Assembly (NCBI RefSeq): GCF_003399625.1
Contig: NZ_NBXA01000026.1
Location: 372,001 to 436,000, forward strand
Length of the DNA: 64,000 nt
Direction of reading: 5' to 3'
Source of the DNA: Subtercola boreus
Lineage (GTDB): Bacteria > Actinomycetota > Actinomycetes > Actinomycetales > Microbacteriaceae
In this document: positions 8,225-17,068 of the stretch, piece by piece
Layout: each line of letters begins with the position of its first letter
Numbering within the stretch: the first letter of the stretch is position 1
Program-made: the position numbers and the translations under genes
The notes under the pieces: model-generated
Told to the model about the DNA's origin: nothing
What the model saw: only the letters and a program-made list of their open reading frames with translations
Database searches by the model: none

Positions 8225-8623
8225 CTACTGCCCCAGTCGCCGGTACACGGACAGGTTGGTGGCGGCGTTCAGGGCGAGGATCAGCGCGATCACCAGCGAT
8301 CCCCACTCCCCGCGTGTCGCCGAGAAGATGCCGTAGGCCAGCGCGACCGGCAGAAGCACGCCGCTGGCGACGAGGAGCACGCGCCGGATCCGCAGCCGCT
8401 TGGCGAGGTCGGGTCGTACATCCGGCGGCCACGATTCATCCCAGACGCGCCGCACGAGCCAGACGCAGCCGATCGCCACCAGCAGCGTTGCGGGCGCGAG
8501 CACGATCGCGCCCAGGATGCTCACCGGAGGCCAGGCGATCATCCAGCCCCCGCAGACGGCGAGAGCCACCCCGATGGCGATGGCGACGATTCCGGCCGTG
8601 CGAGGTGTGACCGTCCGCAGCAT
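8225..8623 (-). CDS. Hypothetical four-helix membrane protein
   Basis: A 132-residue integral membrane protein with four predicted helices: around residues 9-30, 35-56, 83-100 and 108-125, separated by a cytosolic basic loop (PDLAKRLRIRR). No catalytic motif and no recognised family. The ATG at 8623 is preceded by GCGAGG. A small hairpin ATGCTattctgAGCAT lies just downstream of the stop (about 8193-8208) and could aid termination. Confidence 0.75.
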   Translation of the reverse strand: MLRTVTPRTAGIVAIAIGVALAVCGGWMIAWPPVSILGAIVLAPATLLVAIGCVWLVRRVWDESWPPDVRPDLAKRLRIRRVLLVASGVLLPVALAYGIFSATRGEWGSLVIALILALNAATNLSVYRRLGQ

Positions 8624-8704
8624 CCTCGCCCCCTAGTCGAGATCGGCCGGGCATCCCGCCGGCACTTTCGACTCTACGGATACCGTCGCCTGGCGCAAGG
8701 GGTT

Positions 8705-9169
8705 TCACTGCTGCATGAGGATGTCCCGCAGCCCGGTGACCACCAGTACCAGCTGCTCGGGGTCGGGCGCGCACTCGGCCACACCCGCGGTCTCAGTCCA
8801 CAGTTCTTTCGCCTGGATGCGCACTCCCCACATGTCGAGGGGAGCATCCATGTCGACACTGCCATTGTCGAGCACCACGCTCAGAGCGCCGGGACCGACG
8901 TGTGAGCCGAGCGGCCAGAGCACGGGAACGGTGGATTCCGTCGCCGAGTCCGTGAACGCGACACACCCGTCAGCGCGGACCAGCGTTCCGGTCAGCGACT
9001 CGGCCGGGCCGCGGGGTACGAAGAGCCCGGTGAGCAATGACGGCACATCCGTTGTGAGCGCGGCGCTGGGAGTGGGGTTCGGCTTCACTTCACTCGAGGT
9101 GCAAGCGGTTGCGACCGTCAGGCAGGAAACGCCGACGAGGAGGAGCGCCCCGGACATCCGCATCCTCAC
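8705..9169 (-). CDS. Putative secreted lipoprotein
   Basis: About 154 residues with a lipoprotein signal peptide: hydrophobic ALLLVGVSCLTVATAC, with the acylated Cys followed by TSS. The mature part is a single small domain with two further Cys (ADGCVAF and VAECAPD) that may form a disulfide. No family is recognised. GTG at 9169 overlaps the TGA of the upstream protease gene (GTGA); an ATG two codons later is also possible. The coupling suggests the lipoprotein acts with, or protects against, the secreted protease. Confidence 0.72.
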   Translation of the reverse strand: MRMRMSGALLLVGVSCLTVATACTSSEVKPNPTPSAALTTDVPSLLTGLFVPRGPAESLTGTLVRADGCVAFTDSATESTVPVLWPLGSHVGPGALSVVLDNGSVDMDAPLDMWGVRIQAKELWTETAGVAECAPDPEQLVLVVTGLRDILMQQ

Positions 9170-10401
9170 GGCCCGGTCCACAGCACGAGATTGAACCTGG
9201 AGAGCGCCAGCGCAGCTGAACTCCAGCAGGACCTGCTTGCGCCACCCGCGGTATGGACGCCGTATGCGACGTTCTGCGAGTACCAGGGACCACCACTGTC
9301 CCCGCCAGCTGTAATGTTCGTCGCCGAGCAGGTGAGCGGATAGACGTCGTAGAGACCGCCCCCATCCTCGGGCAGCACCCTCGACTGGGAGCCCACGAAG
9401 AGCTGTGCAACGCGAGAACAGCCATAACCGGTTGTGGCACCGTATTTGCAGATGTTGGAGTTCAGGGCCGCAATTCCCGCTCCAGCGAATCTCCTGTAGT
9501 CGGTGCCGGTCCACGTGAGGCCGTCGAACATCTCGCTGCTCCGAAGCCATCTGAAGTCGCCGCCGGGATACGAGGACGATGTCGACTGCGAGTTCGGCTG
9601 AACGGAGAAGTACATACCGCCACCAGGCACCCATTGCGTGGTCGCGCCCGGACAGTGCCCGGCCGTCAGTACACCGATGTCGGCGCCGTCCCGCTTCTTT
9701 ACGGGAAATGCCGACGTGCACATCAGGATTCCACTCCAGTAGGTGACGTGACCGCCCTGCAGGTTCTGCATCTCCAGCATGTCGGACGGATCGGATTCGA
9801 CCACCAGCCGTTTGTTTCCCGGGAGGACGAGCTGCGCTGAAATGGAGCTCCGCAGATACGCGTCGTCCGCGGGCGCTGAAGAGCTGTACTTAACGTGGAA
9901 GTTGCCGTCTGCACCGTCATAGTAGGTGTTGAGCTCCGCTTCGGGCCCAAGGGTCGCTTTGGCAAGGCTGTAGACCTGTGCGGCTGTATCCGACACGCTC
10001 TTCTCTGTGTAGCCGAGATTCTCAGTGACACGCACTCGGCCGAGTTTCCCCAGTTGCTCCAATGCCTCGGCGGGTGCTGCGGCCGCGAAGCCGACCGTTC
10101 CGGAGTTGAGATCGTCCCCGACGACCACTTCAGCAAGTTCATCGGGGTGGCCCTGCCTGATCACATCAGCCGCAGCCAGAAAGTCGTTCTGCCAAGTTCC
10201 GTACGCCGGGTCATCCGAGGGCGTTCGGGTAGTGGGCGCAGACGCCGGCTGAATTTCTGGCAGCCTGGGTATATCAGCAGACGGAGCACCCAAGTCGACC
10301 TCAGTCGAACCCGCTTGCGCAGTCTGCGGAAGCGACAGGGCCACGAGCAGGACGAGCGCTCCCGTCATCATCGCGGGGACCTTCGTGATTCGACGCATCA
10401 A
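9166..10401 (-). CDS. Secreted chymotrypsin-like serine protease with propeptide
   Basis: A 411-residue exported S1-type (streptogrisin/alpha-lytic-like) endopeptidase. A signal peptide (residues 1-30, ending TAQA) is followed by a roughly 170-residue propeptide-like region and the catalytic domain. The triad is visible: His in GVLTAGHCPG, a candidate Asp in GGDFRWL, and Ser in ITAGGDSGGPWY; Cys pairs flank His and Ser as in this family. The ATG at 10401 follows an excellent Shine-Dalgarno, GGAGGAATTG. The downstream lipoprotein is coupled by a 4-nt overlap. Confidence 0.88.
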   Translation of the reverse strand: MMRRITKVPAMMTGALVLLVALSLPQTAQAGSTEVDLGAPSADIPRLPEIQPASAPTTRTPSDDPAYGTWQNDFLAAADVIRQGHPDELAEVVVGDDLNSGTVGFAAAAPAEALEQLGKLGRVRVTENLGYTEKSVSDTAAQVYSLAKATLGPEAELNTYYDGADGNFHVKYSSSAPADDAYLRSSISAQLVLPGNKRLVVESDPSDMLEMQNLQGGHVTYWSGILMCTSAFPVKKRDGADIGVLTAGHCPGATTQWVPGGGMYFSVQPNSQSTSSSYPGGDFRWLRSSEMFDGLTWTGTDYRRFAGAGIAALNSNICKYGATTGYGCSRVAQLFVGSQSRVLPEDGGGLYDVYPLTCSATNITAGGDSGGPWYSQNVAYGVHTAGGASRSCWSSAALALSRFNLVLWTGP

Positions 10402-10519
10402 TTCCTCCAGAGAGCCGTTCGTCTGAGGGTAGCGCCATCCGACGGATTATGCGAGGTTTGCTCATTAAAAACACCCCGACGCCGTTCATGGTCGGACGGG
10501 CCCTCATCGGCATCTCGGC

Positions 10520-10525
10520 TATCGT
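10520..10525 (+). promoter_or_regulatory. -10 hexamer TATCGT of a leaderless gene
   Basis: TATCGT ends 6 nt before the GTG at 10532, the same spacing as at other genes in the window; it decides between the GTG codons at 10526 and 10532. Confidence 0.4.
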
Positions 10526-10531
10526 GTGAGA

Positions 10532-11374
10532 GTGCCCGACTGGTTCACGGATGCCCTGGCCGACGTTGCCCGCGTCGACACCCTGCCCGTCGTCGGCGCC
10601 GAGATCTCCTACCGCACCTGGGGCATCTCCTCCCCCAGCGGGCCCGACCTCCTGCTCGTGCACGGCGGCGCCGCGAACGCACACTGGTGGGACCACCTCG
10701 CACCAACCCTCGCCGACCGCCGCCGTGTCGTCGCCGTCGACCTCTCGGGCCACGGCGACAGCGACCACCGCGCGGCATACTCCCTCGACGGCTGGGCCGA
10801 TGAGCTGGCGGCGGTGATCACGGCAGCAGAGCTGGGCGGCCCGCCCGTCGTGATCGGTCACAGCATGGGCGGCCTCGCCACGACAGTCCTCGCACGCCGG
10901 GGCACACCCGCGCTCACCGGCGTGATCATCGTCGACTCGCCGATCGAGCCCGCCGGCACCCCGCGACCCGAATCCGACCCGGCCTCGTTCGGGCATGCCC
11001 GCGTCTACGCGACGAAGGAGGAGGCGGTCACGCGTTTTCGGCCCGTGCCGGCGCAGTCGTCGATCGACTACATCGCGCGCCACATCGCCGAGCACTCCGT
11101 CAGGGAGGTTGCGGGCGGCTGGGGCTGGAAGTTCGACCCCGCATTCCTGAATCTGGCGGGAGACCCGCCGCGCACCCTCGACGGCCTGGCCTGCCCCGTC
11201 GTCATGATCCTCGGCGAGCACGGCCTGCTCTCACCCGCCGCCCGCGTCACCTTCGCCGCGTCCGACGAGGTTGTCGTGATCGAGATACCGGATGCCGGCC
11301 ACGCGATGATGCTCGATGAGCCGGTAGCCCTGCTCGACGCCATCCAGAGCACCCTCGACCGCTGGCACGCCTGA
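10532..11374 (+). CDS. Alpha/beta hydrolase
   Basis: A 280-residue cytosolic alpha/beta-hydrolase. The oxyanion segment LLVHGGAANAHWWDHL, nucleophile elbow IGHSMGG and catalytic His in DAGHAMML are present; the acid is probably in MILGEHGLL or nearby. Substrate is not predictable from sequence; these proteins are usually esterases or C-C hydrolases. I choose GTG at 10532 because a -10-like hexamer lies 6 nt upstream; GTG at 10526 is the alternative. Confidence 0.87.
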   Translation: MPDWFTDALADVARVDTLPVVGAEISYRTWGISSPSGPDLLLVHGGAANAHWWDHLAPTLADRRRVVAVDLSGHGDSDHRAAYSLDGWADELAAVITAAELGGPPVVIGHSMGGLATTVLARRGTPALTGVIIVDSPIEPAGTPRPESDPASFGHARVYATKEEAVTRFRPVPAQSSIDYIARHIAEHSVREVAGGWGWKFDPAFLNLAGDPPRTLDGLACPVVMILGEHGLLSPAARVTFAASDEVVVIEIPDAGHAMMLDEPVALLDAIQSTLDRWHA

Positions 11375-11492
11375 CGTCTCAGCTGTCGAACGGCGCCACC
11401 CTGCCGCGCACGATGCCCGCCGGGGCTCGAAGATCGACTCGGTCATGACCCGATGTTCTCCCGCCGGCCACCTCGCCGTCGACCGGCCTGTG

Positions 11493-11498
11493 TACACT
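11493..11498 (+). promoter_or_regulatory. -10 hexamer TACACT upstream of ppk2
   Basis: TACACT ends 8 nt before the GTG at 11507, which supports that start rather than upstream in-frame codons and suggests little or no 5' leader. Confidence 0.4.
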
Positions 11499-11506
11499 CG
11501 CGCATC

Positions 11507-12439
11507 GTGACCCCCTCTGAGAGCTTCGACACCACGCACTCCCCTGCCCCCGACCTCGACGACGTGTTCGGTTTCACCGTGCTCGACGTCGACGACGACG
11601 ATCCGGTTCTGCTGAACCGCGACGGCGCCTCCGTCGACACCTGGCGCGAAGGCTACCCCTACGACCAGCGGATGGACCGCGACGAATACGAGGCCCGCAA
11701 ACGCCTGCTGCAGATCGAACTGTTGAAGCTGCAGAACTGGATCAAGGCCGAGGGTCGCCGGCTCGTCATCGTCTTCGAGGGGCGGGATGCCGCAGGCAAG
11801 GGCGGCACGATCAAGCGGTTCACCGAGCACCTCAACCCCCGGGGTGCCCGCACGGTGGCACTGGAGAAGCCGAGCGAGCGCGAGCAGACCCAGTGGTACT
11901 TCCAGCGCTATGTGAAGCACCTTCCGGCCGCCGGCGAGATGGTGCTGTTCGACCGATCCTGGTACAACCGGGCCGGCGTCGAACGGGTCATGGGTTTCTG
12001 CACCGACGCGCAGTACGAGGAGTTCATGCGGCAGGCCCCGGCGTTCGAACGGATGCTCGTGGGCGACAGCATCGACCTCGTGAAGTTCTGGTTCTCGGTG
12101 TCGGCCGACGAGCAGCGCACCCGCTTCGCGATCCGCCAGGTCGACCCCGTGCGGCAGTGGAAGCTCTCGCCGATGGACATCGCGTCGCTCGACAAGTGGG
12201 GCACCTACACCGAGGCGAAGGAGGCGATGTTCGAGCAGACCGACACCGCTGACGCCCCGTGGACCGTCGTGAAGAGCAACGACAAGAAGCGCGCCCGGCT
12301 GGAGGCGATGCGCCACGTGCTGAACCTCTTCGACTACGCGAACAAGGACGTCGAGCTCGTGGGTGCCCCCGATGCGAAGATCGTGGGTCCGGCGTCCGAG
12401 GTCTACGAGCGCGGCGAGAACGCCCGCCCCCGCCCCTGA
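11507..12439 (+). CDS. ppk2: Polyphosphate kinase 2
   Basis: A 310-residue PPK2-family enzyme that transfers phosphate between polyphosphate and nucleoside di- or monophosphates. Walker A is FEGRDAAGKGGTIK (residues 90-103) and Walker B is VLFDRSWYNR (146-155); the lid region FAIRQVDPVRQWKLSPMD is also conserved. A single PPK2 domain with an acidic N-terminal extension suggests the class acting on nucleoside diphosphates, but this was not tested. Phosphate-acquisition genes lie about 14 kb away; no PHO box was seen here. Confidence 0.93.
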   Translation: MTPSESFDTTHSPAPDLDDVFGFTVLDVDDDDPVLLNRDGASVDTWREGYPYDQRMDRDEYEARKRLLQIELLKLQNWIKAEGRRLVIVFEGRDAAGKGGTIKRFTEHLNPRGARTVALEKPSEREQTQWYFQRYVKHLPAAGEMVLFDRSWYNRAGVERVMGFCTDAQYEEFMRQAPAFERMLVGDSIDLVKFWFSVSADEQRTRFAIRQVDPVRQWKLSPMDIASLDKWGTYTEAKEAMFEQTDTADAPWTVVKSNDKKRARLEAMRHVLNLFDYANKDVELVGAPDAKIVGPASEVYERGENARPRP

Positions 12440-12469
12440 CCCGCGCCGCCACCATTCTCCGCGATGACA

Positions 12470-12487
12470 TGTTCCGGGTATGGAACA
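12470..12487. promoter_or_regulatory. Operator-like inverted repeat TGTTCC-N6-GGAACA
   Basis: A perfect 6-bp inverted repeat that overlaps the expected -35 position of the HTH-Fic promoter (-10 TAGTGT at 12496-12501). A likely autorepression site for the HTH protein. Confidence 0.5.
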
Positions 12488-12495
12488 CTTGGGCG

Positions 12496-12501
12496 TAGTG
12501 T
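12496..12501 (+). promoter_or_regulatory. -10 hexamer TAGTGT of a leaderless gene
   Basis: TAGTGT ends 7 nt before the ATG at 12509; no ribosome binding site is present. Confidence 0.45.
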
Positions 12502-12508
12502 CGCATAC

Positions 12509-13243
12509 ATGGATCACTTTGTCACCGAGCTGCTCGAAGCGTCGGGATTGACCGCCGTCGCTCTCGCGGCGCGGTCCGGTGTGTCCCGGTCGACTCTCTT
12601 CCGCATCGACCAGGGCCAGACGGACTCTCGCATCGAGACTCTTCGAGAGGTGGCCATCGCAGCAGGCTTCGATCTGGCTGTGGCAACCCGACCACTCTCC
12701 GATCCTGACGCCGGTCGCGCCGCCCGCGTACTCCTGGACGGCCGCTACGATTTCCAGCCCGGTCAGTCCGTCAGACAGTGGATCAACCGGCTCGGCCGCC
12801 TGGCCGAGAACGATCCTGTCGACATCGTCAGAGTTGCCGGGGTGAGTTCGAGTCTGCTCAAGCGCACCGGAGCCGTCTTCCTGACCGGGGAGGCCGACGA
12901 CCTCAAACTCGCGGCTGCCGGCGAGAACTCCGGCAGAGCGTGGATCCTCTCCGGACGTGGCGCTCTCGAGCAGATCTCGGACAGCGAACAACCGCTGCCG
13001 GGAGTGCCTCGCATCCTGTACGCCGACGACGTACACCGGGTCGTCCGATCCCTCGACCACCTGGTACAGGGCCGACCCGAGAGGGCAGATGTCATCGTTG
13101 CGCCCTGGACGGACGATCTGAGCATCGACGCCCTCGTCGCAGGTCGCCTCCGTTACGTCGCACCCATTCAGGCCCTGATCGATGGTTTCGGACTGGGCGG
13201 TAGCGCTGCGGATGTCGCGGCCGACGTAGCGGGGAGTTGGTGA
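12509..13243 (+). CDS. HTH (XRE-like) regulator, partner of the adjacent Fic protein
   Basis: A 244-residue protein with an N-terminal helix-turn-helix (ALAARSGVSRSTLFRIDQGQ, residues 14-33) and a C-terminal domain of about 150 residues (ADVIVAPWTDD, GRLRYVAPIQALIDGFGLGG) that resembles the C-terminal part of AbiEi-type antitoxin regulators. It lies 3 nt before the Fic gene, and the pair looks like a toxin-antitoxin or conflict module in which this protein is the repressor/antitoxin. An inverted repeat covers its own -35 region. Confidence 0.8.
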   Translation: MDHFVTELLEASGLTAVALAARSGVSRSTLFRIDQGQTDSRIETLREVAIAAGFDLAVATRPLSDPDAGRAARVLLDGRYDFQPGQSVRQWINRLGRLAENDPVDIVRVAGVSSSLLKRTGAVFLTGEADDLKLAAAGENSGRAWILSGRGALEQISDSEQPLPGVPRILYADDVHRVVRSLDHLVQGRPERADVIVAPWTDDLSIDALVAGRLRYVAPIQALIDGFGLGGSAADVAADVAGSW

Positions 13244-13246
13244 ATC

Positions 13247-14098
13247 GTGTCTGAGCCGAACCGAGGCTGGGCCAACGGGGCCGAGCAGTACGCGGCCAAG
13301 AACGCCGGCCGCACGGTGACAGCCGGTACGTCGACTGGAACTTCTGCCGACAGAGCAGAGCAGGTCGAACAAACCGGCATCAGCTGGAGGAGCGAGGCGA
13401 TCGACTTCTCGCTGCTCCACCCGTCGACGACGAGCCGGGTGCGCGCCCGATTCCGCTCCGCGCTGCCCGAGTACATCTGGGATGCGGCGGCGCTCGAAGG
13501 CAACCCCTACACGCTGCCCGAGGTGCAGACGCTGTTGGGGGGCGTCACGGTGAGTGGCCACCGGATTGAGGACCAGGACCAGATCCTCGCCCTCAATGAC
13601 GCCTACAACGAACTCGACGATCTGGTGAAATCAGGTTCGTTCGAACTCGACAAGCCGACCAGCGACCACATTCACGGACTCGTAGCGGTTCACGAGGCAA
13701 TCGAATCGGGCCACTTCCGAGGCGAGGGACAGGTCGGGGGCGGGGGGCTGGTCGGCCTCGGCGAACTCGGTCGATATCAGGCGTCCGATCCTGGATCGAA
13801 TGGCAGCACACTCCGCGAAGAGAACGTGCAGCTGCTCGCCTATCTGGGGCAACTCGACGATCCTCGGGAGCAGGCGATCGCCTATTTCTGCGCTGCGACA
13901 CGGCGCCAGTTCTACTTCGACGGCAACAAACGCACTGCCCGCATCATGATGACGGGACAACTCATGCTCCACGGATTCGACGCTATCTCCATCTCAGCGA
14001 GGCGCCGATTGGAGTTCAACGAGAAACTCCGCGAACTCTTCGACACCGCTGACGCCACGGCTCTGATGCAGTTCATCGTCGACTGCCGCCCCAGCTGA
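13247..14098 (+). CDS. Fic family protein with altered active-site motif
   Basis: A 283-residue Fic-fold protein. The N-terminal helix carries ALEGNPYTLPEV (residues 82-93), like the inhibitory helix of class II Fic proteins, and the core motif reads QFYFDGNKRTAR (221-232). Canonical AMPylating Fic enzymes have HPFx[D/E]GN; here the catalytic His is Gln221, so the usual NMP transfer is doubtful, although the phosphate-binding DGNKR residues remain. A Gly-rich loop (GGGGLVGLGE) lies before the core. It is co-transcribed with the upstream HTH gene. Start GTG at 13247. Confidence 0.82.
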   Translation: MSEPNRGWANGAEQYAAKNAGRTVTAGTSTGTSADRAEQVEQTGISWRSEAIDFSLLHPSTTSRVRARFRSALPEYIWDAAALEGNPYTLPEVQTLLGGVTVSGHRIEDQDQILALNDAYNELDDLVKSGSFELDKPTSDHIHGLVAVHEAIESGHFRGEGQVGGGGLVGLGELGRYQASDPGSNGSTLREENVQLLAYLGQLDDPREQAIAYFCAATRRQFYFDGNKRTARIMMTGQLMLHGFDAISISARRRLEFNEKLRELFDTADATALMQFIVDCRPS

Positions 14099-14381
14099 CG
14101 CATTCAGGGGGTGGTGACGCGGGTCACCGAGCCGCGGAGCAGCTCGACGAGGTAGTCGCCGGATGATTCGCTCAGACGCACGAGGCGCCGAGCGCAGTGC
14201 CGACCTCTCTGCAGGTGCTGTAGGTCGCGGTCGGCGAGCACGCATCAGGGCGGCGAGTCGCGCTGAAGCCGACATCGTAGTGACGGTCGCCCGAGGCGTC
14301 GGCCCCGGGGCCGACCGCGAACACCAGGATGAACCGACCGCCGACCTCTCATGCCTAGCGAGGGCGGACAACTCCCGGCCG
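14099..14381. other. Intergenic region without a supported gene
   Basis: No intact gene seen. Short minus-strand stretches read like protein fragments (for example SGDYLVELLRGSVTRVTTP before a stop near 14106), possibly the remains of a decayed gene, but frames are broken and there is no start. Confidence 0.4.
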
Positions 14382-15884
14382 TTAGGGAGCGTAGGGGTCG
14401 GCGATGCCGACGTAGCGGGTCTCGAGGTACTCCTCGATGCCCTCGATGCCACCCTCCCGCCCCGTGCCCGACTGCTTCACACCGCCGAAGGGGGCCGCGG
14501 GGTTCGAGACGATGCCGGTGTTCAGGCCGAACATCCCGACCTCGAGCTCTTCTGCCAGCCGCAGCCCGCGGTTCAGGTCGCGGGTGAAAGCGTAGGCGAC
14601 CAGACCGTATTCGGTGGCGTTCGCCAGCTGGATGCCCTGCTCCTCCGTCGTGAAGGTCACGATCGGGGCGACCGGCCCGAAGATCTCCTCGTTCAGGATG
14701 CGTGCCCCAGCAGGCACATCGGTGAGCACTGTCGGCTCGTAGAAGTAGCCTGCCCCCGGCACGGCACGTCCGCCGAGCGCCAGGGTCGCGCCCGCCTCGA
14801 CCGCCGAGGTCACGAGTTCGTGCACCTTGTCGCGGGTGCCCTCGTCGACGAGCGGGCCGGTCTTCGACGACGGGTCGGTTCCCCGCGCCACGGTGTGGGC
14901 GGCCATCCGCTCGGTCAGCCGGCGCGAGAACTCGGCCGCGATGCCCTGCTGCACCAGGATGCGGTTGGCCGCCGTGCACGCCTCGCCGCCGTTCCGCATC
15001 TTGGCGAGCATCGCGCCGTCGACCGCCCTGTCGAGGTCGGCGTCGTCGAACACGAGCAGCGGAGCGTTGCCGCCGAGCTCCATCGACACCCGGAGCACCT
15101 GGTGTGCAGCATCCGCGATGAGCCGTCGGCCCACTTCGGTGGAGCCGGTGAAGGAGAGCTTCCGGAGCCGGGGATCCTGGATCAGGGGGCCGGTCACCGC
15201 ACCGGCCTTGGTGGTCTGGATGACGTTCAGCACCCCGGCGGGAAGCCCCGCCTCGGTGAGCACCTGGGTGAACAGCAGCGCGGTGAGCGGAGTGAGCGCA
15301 GCCGGCTTCAGCACCATGGTGCAACCCGCCGCGATGGCCGGGGCGATCTTGCGGGTGGCCATCGCGAGCGGGAAGTTCCAGGGCGTGATGAACAGGCTCG
15401 GCCCGACCGGCCGCTTCATGACGAGCAGGCGACTGTTGCCATCCGGGGCCATCGCGAAGCGACCTGCGATGCGCGCGGTCTCCTCAGAGAACCAGCGAAG
15501 GAACTCTGCTCCGTAGACCACTTCGCCGCGAGCCTCGGCGAGCGGCTTGCCCATTTCGAGCGTCATCAGCAGCGCGAAGTCGTCGGCGCGCTCGGTCACG
15601 GCCTCGAAGGCGCGGCGGAGGATCTCGGCGCGCTCCCGCGGCGCCGTGCGGCCCCACGCTCGTTGGGCATCAGCGGCAGCATCCAGAGCCGCTGCGCCGT
15701 CGGCCTGCGTCGCGCTGGCGATCGACGCGAGCACGAGCCCGGTCGACGGGTCAAGAACGTCGAAGGTGCCGCCGTCGCTCGCGGCGCGCCACTCGCCGCC
15801 GATGAACAGCCCGGTGGGCAGGGAGTCGATCAGCCGCCGTTCGTCGTCGGGCGTGGGGGTGGATGTGACGAGTGCGCGGCTCAC
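14382..15884 (-). CDS. NAD(P)-dependent succinate-semialdehyde dehydrogenase-like
   Basis: A 500-residue aldehyde dehydrogenase most like the GabD group. Family marks are ITPWNFPLAMATRKIAPA, the cofactor motif SFTGSTEVGR, catalytic Glu in MELGGNAP, catalytic Cys in NGGEACTAANRI, and EEIFGPVAPI. It probably oxidises succinate semialdehyde or a related omega-oxo acid. It is the last gene of the minus-strand operon that starts with the importer at 24728; its ATG overlaps the stop of the iron-type dehydrogenase by 4 nt (ATGA). Confidence 0.88.
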   Translation of the reverse strand: MSRALVTSTPTPDDERRLIDSLPTGLFIGGEWRAASDGGTFDVLDPSTGLVLASIASATQADGAAALDAAADAQRAWGRTAPRERAEILRRAFEAVTERADDFALLMTLEMGKPLAEARGEVVYGAEFLRWFSEETARIAGRFAMAPDGNSRLLVMKRPVGPSLFITPWNFPLAMATRKIAPAIAAGCTMVLKPAALTPLTALLFTQVLTEAGLPAGVLNVIQTTKAGAVTGPLIQDPRLRKLSFTGSTEVGRRLIADAAHQVLRVSMELGGNAPLLVFDDADLDRAVDGAMLAKMRNGGEACTAANRILVQQGIAAEFSRRLTERMAAHTVARGTDPSSKTGPLVDEGTRDKVHELVTSAVEAGATLALGGRAVPGAGYFYEPTVLTDVPAGARILNEEIFGPVAPIVTFTTEEQGIQLANATEYGLVAYAFTRDLNRGLRLAEELEVGMFGLNTGIVSNPAAPFGGVKQSGTGREGGIEGIEEYLETRYVGIADPYAP

Positions 15885-17068
15885 AGGGAGGCCTCCAGAA
15901 TGGCGACGATGTCGCTGGCGTCGGGTTGTTGCGGGTTGTTGAGGGTCACGGCGTCGGCCAGGGTGTCTTCGGCGAGAGACGGGATGTCGGCGACACTGAC
16001 GCCGAACGAGGAGAGGGTGGCGGTCATGCCGACTCGTCGAGCGAGTGCGGCGACGGCGCTGATCGCCGCTTCCGCGTTGTCTGCGTGGGACGCGCGGCTG
16101 TCGCCGACCCCGAGCGCGAACGCCACACGGGCGAGGCGTTCGCCCCGCACGCCGAGGTTGTAGCGGAGCACGCGCTCGATCACGAGGCAGAGTGCGAGCC
16201 CGTGAGGGATGTCGAACCGGCCGCCGAGAGGATGCGCGATCCCGTGCACGAGGCCGAGGCCGGTGTGGGAGAAGCCGACCCCCGCGATGTGCGACGCCAG
16301 GAGAAGCTGGGCGCGAGCCTCGATGTCGTTGCCGTCGTCCACAGCACGCGGCAGGTAGTCCGCGACGGTCGAGACGACCTGAAGCGCGATGCCGTCGCTG
16401 TAGGGGTTCGGGCGAAGCGACAGGTACGACTCGAGAGCGTGGGTGAGGGCATCCATCCCGGTGGCGGCCGTGGCCTTCGGGGGCAGCCCGACGGTCAGAT
16501 CGGGGTCGAGCACAGCGGCCCGGGCCAGAGCGCTGTTCGAACCGACGTAGAACTTACGGTGCTCGGACACATCGGTGACCACGCCGAAGGCATTCACCTC
16601 GGCGCCGGTTCCGGCGGTGGTGGGCACAGCGATGATGGGCAGAGCGTCGTTGGCGAACTCATTGCGGTAGTCGAGATCCATGCCTCGGTTGGCATTGACC
16701 GCTCCGAGCGATATGCCTTTGGCGGCATCCATCGACGAACCGCCCCCGACAGCGACGAGCGCCTCGACCCCGGCGTCCCGCGCGACATCGCTGCCCTCAT
16801 CGACGCACGTCGTCGTGGGGTTCGGGGTGACGCCGCCGTAGACGGTCACGGTGATTCCCGCGGTTTCGAGCGACGCGCGCACGGCAGCGACCACCGGTGA
16901 GGCCGCCAGGAAGGCGTCCGTCACGATGAGGGCGCTCGCGGCGCCGGTCGCCGCAGTGACAGCTCCGACCTCGGAGACCCTGCCGCGCCCGAAGCGCGCG
17001 AAGGGTTTCGGGTCGAGATCGAGAGTCATATCGCAGAGCGCGACGTTCTGGGGAGGCAGGATGCTCAT
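15881..17068 (-). CDS. Iron-containing alcohol dehydrogenase
   Basis: A 395-residue group III (iron-type) alcohol dehydrogenase. The nucleotide motif VGGGSSMDAAKG and PTTAGTGAEVN are present, and metal-site His residues fall in MDALTHALES, LGLVHGIAHPLGG and FDIPHG. In this context, upstream of an SSADH, it could oxidise a 4-hydroxyacid such as 4-hydroxybutyrate to the semialdehyde; that is inference from order only. The start overlaps the stop of the preceding reductase gene by 4 nt. Confidence 0.9.
   Translation of the reverse strand: MSILPPQNVALCDMTLDLDPKPFARFGRGRVSEVGAVTAATGAASALIVTDAFLAASPVVAAVRASLETAGITVTVYGGVTPNPTTTCVDEGSDVARDAGVEALVAVGGGSSMDAAKGISLGAVNANRGMDLDYRNEFANDALPIIAVPTTAGTGAEVNAFGVVTDVSEHRKFYVGSNSALARAAVLDPDLTVGLPPKATAATGMDALTHALESYLSLRPNPYSDGIALQVVSTVADYLPRAVDDGNDIEARAQLLLASHIAGVGFSHTGLGLVHGIAHPLGGRFDIPHGLALCLVIERVLRYNLGVRGERLARVAFALGVGDSRASHADNAEAAISAVAALARRVGMTATLSSFGVSVADIPSLAEDTLADAVTLNNPQQPDASDIVAILEASL

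Noticed and set aside
8111-8230. A complete tRNA-Ser or tRNA-Sec gene
   Set aside because: Only a 3'-like part is present; no GGAGGAT 5' acceptor strand within 120 nt and the T-loop has an extra base.
10449-10529. A 26-codon frame whose stop overlaps a GTG of the alpha/beta hydrolase
   Set aside because: The -10-like hexamer at 10520-10525 lies inside it, which suggests transcription begins after this frame; no ribosome binding site.
14101-14381. A gene between Fic and the SSADH
   Set aside because: Protein-like fragments on the minus strand are broken by stops and lack a start codon.
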